From contig NZ_AJLJ01000066.1 in NCBI RefSeq assembly GCF_000317245.1, positions 1-44,845 on the forward strand: a stretch of DNA of 44,845 nt. Direction: 5' to 3'. The notes under the pieces are model-generated. The model did no database searches. It was given only the letters and a program-made list of their open reading frames with translations, and had not been told where the DNA came from. This DNA comes from Fischerella muscicola SAG 1427-1 = PCC 73103 (GTDB lineage Bacteria > Cyanobacteriota > Cyanobacteriia > Cyanobacteriales > Nostocaceae). The position numbers were made by a program, and so were the translations under genes. Every line of letters begins with the position of its first letter. The stretch's first letter is position 1. Positions 17,006 to 25,019 of this stretch are shown piece by piece.

Positions 17006-17989
17006 ATGACATTATTAATTGTCGGTGCCACTGGCACCTTGGGAAGACAAGTGGCTCGTCGTGCCATCGATGAGGGGTATAAAGTACGTTGTCTTGTCCG
17101 GAGTGCTAAGAAAGCCGCATTTCTCAAAGAGTGGGGTGCGGAACTTGTACCGGGAGATCTGTGCTACCCCCAGACATTAAAAACTGCATTAGAAGGCGTT
17201 ACCGCCGTAATTGATGCGGCAACATCTCGCCCTACCGATTCATTGAGTATTAAACAAGTGGACTGGGAGGGTAAGGTATCTTTAATTCAAGCATGTTTAG
17301 CAGCAGGGATAGAGCGCTTTATATTCTTTTCCATACTGGATGCCGACAAATACCCAGAAGTCCCACTGATGGAAATTAAGCGGTGTACAGAAATTTATTT
17401 AGCAGAATCGGGCTTAAACTATACTACTTTACAACTAGCCGGCTTTATGCAGGGCTTGATTGGTCAATATGGAATCCCCATTTTAGAAAATCAGCCTGTT
17501 TGGGTTACGGGTGAATCTTCGCCCATAGCCTACATGGACACTCAGGATATAGCTAAATTTGCAGTTCGGGCATTGAGTGTGCCAGAAACAGAAAAGCGGA
17601 CTTTCCCAGTTGTGGGTACTCGTGCTTGGAGTGCAGAAGAAATAATTAGCTTGTGCGAACGCCTATCAGGCAGAGAGGCTAGAGTAACACGGATGCCAAT
17701 TAATTTACTGCGTACTGTCCGCAAAATGCTCCGCTTCTTTCAGTGGGGATGGAATGTAGCAGACAGGCTGGCATTTACAGAAGTACTAGCAACTGGTAGA
17801 CCTCTCAATGCTTCAATGGATGAAGCATACCAAGTTTTTGGCTTTGATTCCAAAGACACCACAACTCTAGAAAGCTACTTGCAAGAGTACTTCAATCGCA
17901 TTATGAAGAAACTTAAAGAGCTAGACTACGAGAAAAATAAAAAGAAAAAAGACAAAAAGACTCCTTTTAAAAAAGTCAATAGTCAATAG
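17006..17989 (+). CDS. ycf39: Ycf39-type photosystem II assembly factor (atypical SDR)
   Basis: Atypical short-chain dehydrogenase/NmrA-like protein of 327 aa. The Ycf39 family binds assembly intermediates of the photosystem II reaction centre, with high-light-inducible proteins, and helps chlorophyll delivery to D1. The Rossmann nucleotide loop GATGTLGRQVAR is at residues 7-18. The family segments SRPTDSLSIKQVDWEGKV and GFMQGLIGQYGIPILENQPV are present. The catalytic Tyr-x-x-x-Lys of true dehydrogenases is not evident, as expected. The C-terminus is a run of lysines, and its last codons (VNSQ, stop) are formed by the dispersed GTCAATAGTCAA repeat. Start ATG at 17006. Confidence 0.93.
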   Translation: MTLLIVGATGTLGRQVARRAIDEGYKVRCLVRSAKKAAFLKEWGAELVPGDLCYPQTLKTALEGVTAVIDAATSRPTDSLSIKQVDWEGKVSLIQACLAAGIERFIFFSILDADKYPEVPLMEIKRCTEIYLAESGLNYTTLQLAGFMQGLIGQYGIPILENQPVWVTGESSPIAYMDTQDIAKFAVRALSVPETEKRTFPVVGTRAWSAEEIISLCERLSGREARVTRMPINLLRTVRKMLRFFQWGWNVADRLAFTEVLATGRPLNASMDEAYQVFGFDSKDTTTLESYLQEYFNRIMKKLKELDYEKNKKKKDKKTPFKKVNSQ

Positions 17990-18198
17990 TCATTCGATTT
18001 TGGATTTTGGATTGCCTTCCCAGATTGATTTGGGGGTTTGTACCATTAAATAAAATATTGGTCAAAAGCTGTTAACAAATGACATAGACGCTTTAGCGGC
18101 TTCTCGTAGAGTAGGACTAATGACTAATGACTAAATTGACCAAAGTATGTCACGATTAACATAATAAAGAGCAGCTCCTAAAGATTGGATATTTGAGT

Positions 18199-19116
18199 GT
18201 GCCGAAAGTAGGCATTATCTACAACGACGTTAAACCAATAGCGGGTCGCGTCGCTATTGAACTTAAAGAAAAGTTCACCGCCCACGGTTGGGATGTCTGC
18301 ATCACAACTGGCATCGGTGGCATGTTGGGCTACTCTACCCCAGAAAGTCCTATATGTCACACACCTATTGAGGGTTTGACACCTCCTGGTTTCGACCCGG
18401 AAACAAAATTTGCTGTCGTGCTAGGGGGAGATGGCACAGTCTTGGCAGCATCCCGTTTGGTTGCCGCTTGTGGTATTCCCATGCTCACTGTAAACACAGG
18501 TCACATGGGATTTTTGACGGAAACTTACCTCAATCAACTGCCGCAAGCAGTCGAGCAACTGATCGCGGATAAATATGAAGTCGAAGAGCGAGCAATGCTC
18601 ACTGTCAGAGTGTTTCGGGGAGATTCAATCCTGTGGGAAGCCCTCTGTTTGAACGAAATGGTGCTACATCGAGAACCATTAACCTCGATGTGCCATTTTG
18701 AAATTGCAGTGGGTCGTCATGCACCAGTTGATATTGCTGCCGATGGTGTGATTATTTCTACGCCAACAGGTTCTACAGCTTATTCGTTGAGTGCTGGTGG
18801 CCCGGTTGTAATTCCAGGTGTACCTGCTTTACAGCTAGTGCCTATTTGTCCCCATTCTTTGGCATCAAGGGCATTGGTATTTCCTGATACAGAACCAGTC
18901 AACATTTACCCAGTCAATACTCCTCGATTGGTAATGGTAGTTGATGGTAATGGCGGGTGTTATGTTTTGCCGGACGATCGCGTGAATGTAGAGCGATCGC
19001 AATATTCTGCTAGATTTATTCGCCTGCAATCACCAGAATTCTTCCGAGTTCTCAGGGAAAAACTGGGTTGGGGTCTGCCACATATAGCCAAACCGACCTC
19101 AGTGGAATTGCCGTAA
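18199..19116 (+). CDS. nadK: NAD kinase
   Basis: Phosphorylates NAD to NADP using ATP. 305 aa starting at the GTG at 18199 ([10 protein letters not shown]); a TTG six bases upstream is in frame but less likely. Signatures: the diacylglycerol-kinase-fold motif [14 protein letters not shown] (about 74-87), NTGHMGFL (the NPGxxGF equivalent), the conserved [10 protein letters not shown] region and [16 protein letters not shown]. Cyanobacteria usually carry two NAD kinases, and this one matches the longer type ending [17 protein letters not shown]. It is followed by repeat DNA rather than an operon partner. Confidence 0.95.
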   Translation: MPKVGIIYNDVKPIAGRVAIELKEKFTAHGWDVCITTGIGGMLGYSTPESPICHTPIEGLTPPGFDPETKFAVVLGGDGTVLAASRLVAACGIPMLTVNTGHMGFLTETYLNQLPQAVEQLIADKYEVEERAMLTVRVFRGDSILWEALCLNEMVLHREPLTSMCHFEIAVGRHAPVDIAADGVIISTPTGSTAYSLSAGGPVVIPGVPALQLVPICPHSLASRALVFPDTEPVNIYPVNTPRLVMVVDGNGGCYVLPDDRVNVERSQYSARFIRLQSPEFFRVLREKLGWGLPHIAKPTSVELP

Positions 19117-19404
19117 TCAGGAGATTGGGGATCGGGGAGCGGGGATTAGGGACAAGGAGGACAAGGAGGACAAGGAGGACAAGGAAGATAAGGAGGACAA
19201 CAGAGAAATTTCTCCCAATCCCCAATCCCCAAATCTTAAACAAGAGATTAAATTTTCTGCGTCTAGAGTTTTTTATTGCTAAAGCTATACTTTGACGTGC
19301 TACAACATTTGAGATAGCGTGTCAGTTCAGGATAATGTTGATCACTCTCAACGTATTAATTACGCTACTATCCTGATCTACAAACGTTCATTAGAACATT
19401 TGTA
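19117..19404. other. Spacer containing a nonamer tandem repeat
   Basis: After a G-rich GGGGATCGGGGAGCGG stretch, positions 19151-19200 hold about five copies of GACAAGGAG (reverse complement of the CTCCTTGTC family seen at 3821-3902). The rest, to 19404, shows nothing recognisable and presumably holds the promoter of the response-regulator gene. Confidence 0.8.
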
Positions 19405-19446
19405 TAAATCCAAAATCTAAAATCCAAAATCCAAAATCCAAAATCC
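19405..19446. repeat. Heptanucleotide tandem repeat flush with a start codon
   Basis: About six copies of AAAATCC (one with a T change) ending two bases before the ATG of the nblR-like gene. They occupy the place where a Shine-Dalgarno sequence would be. Confidence 0.85.
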
Positions 19447-19448
19447 AT

Positions 19449-20135
19449 ATGACGCTTGCTCACAACCCCTGTGTTTTGGTGATTGAAAGCGACGAGAGTC
19501 TGGCTCATCAGATCGCTTTTGATTTAAAAGAATCTGGCTATGATTCTGTTGTAGCTCATGATGGGGTGAACGGTTTGCAACAAAGCCGTGATCGCCAACC
19601 AGCTTTAGTTGTGATCGACCGGATGCTAGCAGGAGAGTCTGGACTGTCTTTGTGTAAAAATCTGAGAACCACTGGAGTGCGATCGCCTGTGCTGGTTTTA
19701 ATGGCACGGGATACAGTTGATGATCGCATAGCTTGCCTAGAAGCAGGAGCTGATGATTATTTTCTTAAGCCTTACCGTTCGGAAGATTTTTTAAACTTAA
19801 TTCGCCTCTACTTAAAACCTGATGTAGACACCACAGAACAGTTACGTTTTGCCGATTTGGTTTTAGACCTCGCCACCCGTCGCGCTATTTATAATGGACG
19901 GGCGATCGACTTGACAATGAAAGAATTTGAATTACTAAAATATCTGATGGAACATCCTCGCGAAGTACTAACCCGTGAACAGATTTTAGAAAATGTTTGG
20001 GGTTATGACTTCATGGGTGAATCAAATGTGATAGAAGTATATATTCGTTACCTACGTTTAAAAATAGAAGACGAAGGACAAAAGCGCCTAATTCAAACAG
20101 TGCGCGGTGTCGGTTATGTTTTGAGAGAATCTTAG
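19449..20135 (+). CDS. nblR: OmpR/PhoB-family response regulator, NblR-like
   Basis: 228 aa: receiver domain (1-120) with acidic pocket residues near ESDES (13-17), Asp57 in VVIDRMLAG and Lys107 in FLKPYR, then a winged-helix DNA-binding domain (about 130-226; LTMKEFELLKYL, GYDFMGESNVIEVYIRYLR). The receiver sequence, particularly VLVLMARDTVDDRIACLEAG, matches my memory of NblR, which controls phycobilisome degradation and survival under nutrient and high-light stress. The usual switch Thr/Ser is Met85, which fits the non-canonical receiver of NblR. No kinase gene adjoins it. The ATG at 19449 lacks a Shine-Dalgarno sequence and follows heptamer repeats. Family call firm; the nblR name is probable. 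Confidence 0.85.
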   Translation: MTLAHNPCVLVIESDESLAHQIAFDLKESGYDSVVAHDGVNGLQQSRDRQPALVVIDRMLAGESGLSLCKNLRTTGVRSPVLVLMARDTVDDRIACLEAGADDYFLKPYRSEDFLNLIRLYLKPDVDTTEQLRFADLVLDLATRRAIYNGRAIDLTMKEFELLKYLMEHPREVLTREQILENVWGYDFMGESNVIEVYIRYLRLKIEDEGQKRLIQTVRGVGYVLRES

Positions 20136-20175
20136 TTATCAGTTATCAGTTATCAGTTATCAGTTATCAGTTATC
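20134..20175. repeat. Heptanucleotide tandem repeat (AGTTATC x6)
   Basis: Six perfect copies. The first overlaps the stop codon of the upstream regulator gene (TAG at 20133-20135), so that stop is partly made by the repeat. Confidence 0.92.
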
Positions 20176-20211
20176 AAATTCCATAACTGACTATTAACTG
20201 TTTACTTAATA

Positions 20212-20274
20212 CCCAATGCCCAATGCCCAATGCCCAATGCCCAATGCCCAATGCCCAATGCCCAATGCCCAATG
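20212..20274 (+). repeat. Heptanucleotide tandem repeat (CCCAATG x9) forming a start codon
   Basis: Nine perfect copies of CCCAATG. Each unit contains an ATG, and because 7 is not a multiple of 3 the ATGs rotate through all frames. The ATG of the last copy (20272) is the likely start of the DUF192 gene; those at 20251 and 20230 are also in frame with it. Confidence 0.93.
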
Positions 20275-20820
20275 ACCAAAACAATCCTTTCTATTCTATT
20301 GGGTGTGCTGTTAATAGGCTGTTCATCTCCTACACCAGCAAAATCTTCCACTGATACACCTAGTTCTCAAATTCAACCAGTGAAAACTGAGCAATTATCA
20401 CTTGATACAAGTAAGGGTCAGCAGTTACCTATTTCTGCTCAGGCTGTTGTTCCCAATGGCACCAAAATAGATTTGGAAGTAGCACAAACACCAGAACAAC
20501 AAGCAATGGGATTAATGTATCGACCTGCTTTAAGCGCAAATCGAGGAATGTTGTTTCAATTTTCTACACCGATCGCAGTCAGTTTTTGGATGAAAAATGT
20601 ACCTGTACCCCTAGATATGGTTTTTCTACGCAAAGGAGTTGTGCAGGCGATCGCTGCTGCTGTTCCACCTTGTACTGCTGATCCCTGCCCTACCTATGGT
20701 CCTAAAACCCAAGTAGATCAAGTCATTGAACTGCGTTCTGGACGAACTAGCGAATTAGGATTAAAAAAAGGAGATGTTGTAAAAATTGATTACTTGAACG
20801 CAGGTAAATTGCGGAGATAG
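20272..20820 (+). CDS. DUF192-domain lipoprotein
   Basis: 182 aa from the ATG at 20272 ([19 protein letters not shown]). A signal sequence ends in the lipobox LIGC with Cys17, so it should be a lipoprotein. After a Ser/Thr/Pro-rich linker comes a DUF192 domain: [45 protein letters not shown]. The function of DUF192 is not established. In-frame ATGs at 20230 and 20251 inside the heptamer array could add 7 or 14 residues ahead of the signal peptide. No Shine-Dalgarno sequence is visible because the array fills that position. Confidence 0.88.
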   Translation: MTKTILSILLGVLLIGCSSPTPAKSSTDTPSSQIQPVKTEQLSLDTSKGQQLPISAQAVVPNGTKIDLEVAQTPEQQAMGLMYRPALSANRGMLFQFSTPIAVSFWMKNVPVPLDMVFLRKGVVQAIAAAVPPCTADPCPTYGPKTQVDQVIELRSGRTSELGLKKGDVVKIDYLNAGKLRR

Positions 20821-21335
20821 CAATTACGACTATGATGCTAGAACGCGTATAGGAAAAGACTTTAAAAATTTTTGATAAAAAAATAATTAAGTACCTGGTA
20901 AAAAAGTTAATAGTAAAGTTAATATTTAATACAGTGTCAAATAGATAGACCCTGACGTCTTCAAGCTGGGGCCTGGGTTTTGGCTTTCTGTAACTAAAAT
21001 CTATCTTTTGGCGTACGTGTAAAGATTCGCCAATGAGCGATTATTTAGCTAAGGAATCCTTCTAACTACAGGTGTATTTAGCTAAACAACTGAGGTAAAA
21101 AGGATAAAACCGATTTAGCCAGGTTAGCTACTCGATATTTATAAAGTGTAAAGTAGCGCTACAATTGATAACTTCAACTGTGTTTTTATTCAAAAACACA
21201 AGAGACACAAGCATTCTTTATGGGTTGATTGTGTTAGCTCAGTTAATGATAAAAGGCTTGCTGTCAACCCGATGAACTACTGCATAACAGTAGCTTGGGA
21301 GGAAGCATAAACAACATAAGGGGGTGAACTACAAA
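20821..21335 (+). other. Long spacer and probable structured 5' leader of the DUF2949 gene
   Basis: 515 bp. A palindrome GTGTTTTTATTCAAAAACAC lies at about 21180-21199. Closer to the gene, CCCGA-TGAA-CTACTG-CATAA-CAGTAG-C-TTGGG (about 21268-21299) folds into a hairpin with a 6-bp inner and 5-bp outer stem. GGGGG before the ATG at 21336 is the ribosome-binding site. No known riboswitch class recognised. Confidence 0.4.
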
Positions 21336-21530
21336 ATGCTACCATCTAACTACACACAACTAATTCGTTTTTTACAAGAGGATTTGGCAATTTCTGCGGC
21401 CTCTATTAATGTTGCACTCCGCCACAGCAAGCAAGATCCTGGGCCTTTACCAATGATTCTTTGGCAGTATGGGCTGATAACTCTCGAACAGTTAGAACAA
21501 ATCTACGACTGGATGGAAACTGCGGCATAG
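21336..21530 (+). CDS. DUF2949 family protein
   Basis: 64-aa cyanobacterial protein of unknown function (MLPSNYTQLIRFLQEDLAIS...). The sequence alternates short helices: a predicted LIRFLQEDLAISAASINVAL helix pair, then PLPMILWQYGLITLEQLEQIYDWME. Helices arranged this way resemble small winged or helix-turn-helix folds, but no DNA-binding motif is clear. The ATG at 21336 is preferred because AAGGGGGTGA lies 8-17 bp upstream; the GTG at 21324 is within that ribosome-binding site. The long leader hints at post-transcriptional control (inference). Confidence 0.82.
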   Translation: MLPSNYTQLIRFLQEDLAISAASINVALRHSKQDPGPLPMILWQYGLITLEQLEQIYDWMETAA

Positions 21531-22022
21531 ATTAGGGATAGCTCATTGAAGGGAACGAAAAATGTGGCATCAACTCGGCTTCCTACGAAGTCTCGCAAGA
21601 AGGAAAGTTAGTTTAAGCAATTTATACTGTTTCACTTATAACAAGTTACAAGAGCGGGTTGATAATTCAGCTCGCTCTTTAAATTTGTTAACAATTTGTC
21701 ATTTGTCACTATCATACCCTGCGGAAAGCCGCAGGGGTGTCTATGTCATTTATACTTGTAACAAATTAATGACTAATGACTCATCGCGATCGCACTGCCT
21801 AAGCCCAAGTGAATAAGATTCAAATCATTTAATAATATTTATATCAGTATTTTTTCGGTTATTTATTTGTAATAAAAATTCTATTCTTATAATCAAAATA
21901 ATTAATATATTCATTTCATCCGTAAAAATTATATAAATACGCGTATTTCTTTATTGTTCTTATATCCTTATTTATAAGAATGTAGGAACAAAAGTATAAT
22001 CATAAACCCCTATTAATGGCGC
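21531..22022. other. Spacer with a strong GC hairpin
   Basis: Positions 21717-21736 form a perfect 8-bp stem (CCCTGCGG / CCGCAGGG) with an AAAG loop. No T-run follows on either strand, so it is not a typical terminator. The left part contains an ATTTGTCATTTGTCA repeat like that at 5321-5355. The right part (21800-22000) is very AT-rich. No supported gene. Confidence 0.55.
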
Positions 22023-24878
22023 GTGTCTACACGTTTTGTTATTCCTGTGTGTTCATCATCATTTCCCTCTTCTTCCTTACTCCAACAAATACCAGTCGGC
22101 TTGATGGTACTGGGTGCAAATGCAGAAATTCTCTTTTGCAATCAACTAGGTTGTCAGTTGCTACATCGTAGAGAACAAGAACTTTTGGGAAGTACTGCTT
22201 TTAGTGCTACTTGGCAAGTTTTGCAAGCAGATGGAACAGCATTTGCTAACCCAAAACTGCTGCTTTCAAGACAAGAAAATTTGGTATTAGGTATTGCTCA
22301 TCCCCAAAATGGTAGTTACATTTGGTTGCTGGTAAATACTCAACTGCAAGATAATACAAAGCAAACAATTTGTACTTTCAGTCATATAACTGAACGACAA
22401 AGCAGTGAAGTTAGCTTGCGTCACACTCAAACTCGCTTGGAACAACAAAATCAAGTTTTGTTAGCACTGGCTAAGAGTAAAACTATGGCATTAGGTGATT
22501 TAAATAATGCTTTAGATGAAATTACAGAAGCTGCTGCTAGCACATTGGGAGTAGAACGTGTCAGCGTCTGGCTTTACAATTGCGATCGCTCCAAAATTCA
22601 CTGTCTCAACCTCTACGAACAAACACCAAATCGTCACAGTAGTGGCGCAGAATTAGCAGCAGTTAATTATCCAGCATACTTTCAAGGATTAGAAACAGAG
22701 CGTACTATTGCTGCTAATGATGCCTATACCGATCCCCGTACCTGCGAATTTGGGACAGCGTATTTACCTGCGGTTGGCGTCACATCTATGTTAGATGCAC
22801 CCATTTGGTTAGAAGGGAAAATGATCGGCGTAGTCTGTCACGAATTTACTAGGGGTGTGCGCCATTGGACTATTGAAGAACAAAATTTTGGAGGTTGTAT
22901 CGCTGACTTAGTTACCTTGGCAATGGAAGCAAACCAGCGTCAAAAAGCACAAGAGGCGCTACGACAAAGCGAAGCCAAGTTTCACAAACTTACAACCCAC
23001 ATGCCAGGGGTAATATATCAGTTTGTCCTACACCCCGACGGTTCGGTGAATTTTCCCTACCTCAGTTCCTATTGTCGGGAAATGTTTGAATTAGAGCCAG
23101 AACAGATACAACAAAATGCGGAACTAGTACTATCACAAGTTCATCCTGATGATCGCCACAGTTTAGATGAGTCAATCACTATCTCAGCCACAACTTTACA
23201 ACCTTGGGTTTGGGAAGGACGTTTTATTAATCCTAGTGGGAAGTTGAAGTGGCTTTCTGGTGCTTCTCGTCCAGAGAAACTAGCAAATGGTGACATTATC
23301 TGGGATGGCTTATTAATGGACATCACAGAACGCAAACAAACTGAAGCTGCTTTAGCAAAGCGAGAACGTTATTTAGCAATATTAGTAGAAGTACAACGGC
23401 GATTGCTAGCTGATGATACTGATGGCAATTGTTACACGCATATTTTAGAACCTTTAGGGCAAGCTTCTGGGGCTAGTTGTGTTTATTTGCTTGAGAATTT
23501 CCAAGATCATACAAAAAACTTGTTTGCCCGCCAGCGCGGCGTCTGGTGTACTAAAGAAATCAACAACCTAAGCTTACAAAATTTACCCTTGCTAGAGGTT
23601 TTTCCCCGTTGGATTGAATTGTTAGCCAGGGGTGATATTGTTGCAGGTATAGCTACAGAATTTCCTGAGCCAGAACAAAGTATACTTACTGATTATCACA
23701 TTCTCTCTATTCTGATTTTACCCCTGATCGTAAACAATAAATTCTGGGGTTTTATTGGTTTTGAGAATTGCCAAGAACCACATTCTTGGGATTCCTTGGA
23801 AGTAGATTTATTAGCAGCCGCCGCAGCAGCGATCGCTCTCCACCAAGAAAGAGCATTAGCAGAAAAATCATTATCTCAGGCTAAGGATGAATTAGAAATT
23901 CAGGTAGACAAGCGAACAAAGGCTTTAAAAGATGCTAATTACCAATTATTAGTAGAAATTTCCGAACGTTCTGCTACTCAACGCGCCTTACAAGTATCTC
24001 TAGAAAATTTGAAAAAAGCTCAAACTCAACTTGTTCAAAGTGAAAAAATGTCTTCTTTGGGACAAATTGTTGCTGGTATTGCTCATGAAATCAATAATCC
24101 GATCAGTTTTATTGCTGGTAATTTAGTATATGCCAATCAATATACATCTGATCTACTTGATATATTGCGCTTGTATCAAGAATATTGTCCTCAACCAGGA
24201 GTAGAAATTTTCAAGCGGTCACAAGAAATAGATTTCGAGTTTCTGGTCACAGATTTGCCCAAACTTTTAGAATCTATGCAAGTCGGTGCTAAACGTATTA
24301 GTGATATAGTCCTCTCTTTAAGAAACTTCTCACGCCTTGATGAAGCTGAGATGAAATCTGTAAATTTGCACGAAGGCATCGACAGTACTCTCTTAATTTT
24401 ACAACACCGACTCAATTCTCAAAAAAATTGTAATTCTCCAATTCAAATTATTAAAGATTATGGCAAATTACCAAAGGTTGAATGCTATCCAGATAAACTC
24501 AATCAAGTCTTTTTTAATATCCTAAATAATGCCATCGATGCTTTAGAAGAATCAAGAGTCCATAGTCAAAAGTCCATAACTAAAAATTCTGGAGTTTTGA
24601 CTAAATCAGAAATTCATATTTTTACAGAACTTGCTGTTAATAATGTACGGGTACGAATTGCTGATAATGGCCCTGGGATGAGTGAACAAGTCAAAGCACA
24701 AGTATTTGATCCTTTCTTTACCACCAAACCTGCGGGTCGTGGTTCTGGTTTAGGATTATCTATTAGCTATCAAATTGTAGTTGAAAGTCATAAAGGTGTG
24801 TTGTGTTGCACTTCCAAACAAGGGGAAGGAACAGAATTTTGTATTGAGATTCCCGTTTGGCAGAATGCGAATTGGTAA
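22023..24878 (+). CDS. Multi-sensor histidine kinase (PAS-GAF-PAS-GAF-HisKA-HATPase)
   Basis: 951-aa cytoplasmic kinase without membrane segments. In order: PAS (about 15-125; LLQQIPVGLMVLGANAEILF), GAF (150-300; LGVERVSVWLYNCDRSKIH), PAS with PAC (318-440; WLSGASRPEKLANGDIIWDG), a second GAF (455-620), coiled coil (620-690), HisKA with the H-box HEINNPISF (His688), and HATPase (N-box FFNILNNAIDAL, DNGPGM, GRGSGLGLSISYQI). No receiver domain and no partner nearby. The GTG at 22023 is taken as the start because the PAS helix needs it. An ATG seven bases earlier is out of frame. Codons about 844-862, between N-box and G1 box, are made of dispersed-repeat DNA. Confidence 0.92.
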   Translation: MSTRFVIPVCSSSFPSSSLLQQIPVGLMVLGANAEILFCNQLGCQLLHRREQELLGSTAFSATWQVLQADGTAFANPKLLLSRQENLVLGIAHPQNGSYIWLLVNTQLQDNTKQTICTFSHITERQSSEVSLRHTQTRLEQQNQVLLALAKSKTMALGDLNNALDEITEAAASTLGVERVSVWLYNCDRSKIHCLNLYEQTPNRHSSGAELAAVNYPAYFQGLETERTIAANDAYTDPRTCEFGTAYLPAVGVTSMLDAPIWLEGKMIGVVCHEFTRGVRHWTIEEQNFGGCIADLVTLAMEANQRQKAQEALRQSEAKFHKLTTHMPGVIYQFVLHPDGSVNFPYLSSYCREMFELEPEQIQQNAELVLSQVHPDDRHSLDESITISATTLQPWVWEGRFINPSGKLKWLSGASRPEKLANGDIIWDGLLMDITERKQTEAALAKRERYLAILVEVQRRLLADDTDGNCYTHILEPLGQASGASCVYLLENFQDHTKNLFARQRGVWCTKEINNLSLQNLPLLEVFPRWIELLARGDIVAGIATEFPEPEQSILTDYHILSILILPLIVNNKFWGFIGFENCQEPHSWDSLEVDLLAAAAAAIALHQERALAEKSLSQAKDELEIQVDKRTKALKDANYQLLVEISERSATQRALQVSLENLKKAQTQLVQSEKMSSLGQIVAGIAHEINNPISFIAGNLVYANQYTSDLLDILRLYQEYCPQPGVEIFKRSQEIDFEFLVTDLPKLLESMQVGAKRISDIVLSLRNFSRLDEAEMKSVNLHEGIDSTLLILQHRLNSQKNCNSPIQIIKDYGKLPKVECYPDKLNQVFFNILNNAIDALEESRVHSQKSITKNSGVLTKSEIHIFTELAVNNVRVRIADNGPGMSEQVKAQVFDPFFTTKPAGRGSGLGLSISYQIVVESHKGVLCCTSKQGEGTEFCIEIPVWQNANW

Positions 24879-24893
24879 AAACAGAACTTATGT

Positions 24894-24922
24894 TCGTAGT
24901 GAGGACTTTAGTCCTTATTTTT
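24894..24922 (+). terminator. Probable terminator formed by a dispersed palindrome
   Basis: Stem AGGACT-TT-AGTCCT (24902-24915) followed by TATTTTT, 16-44 bp after the kinase stop codon. The preceding GTTCGTAGTG identifies it as a half copy of the double-palindrome element at 7182-7241. Confidence 0.65.
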
Positions 24923-25019
24923 AATTTTCACCATAGACTTATCCTCTCAGAAAGATGTCAAGGCGATCGCACCTCCGCTAAAACGGAGATAGAAGGAATA
25001 TTATTGAAGGTGCCAAGCA

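Noticed and set aside
21562..21816. 84-aa ORF on the plus strand
   Set aside because: It runs through a GC hairpin and heptamer repeats, has no ribosome-binding site and no domain-like sequence.
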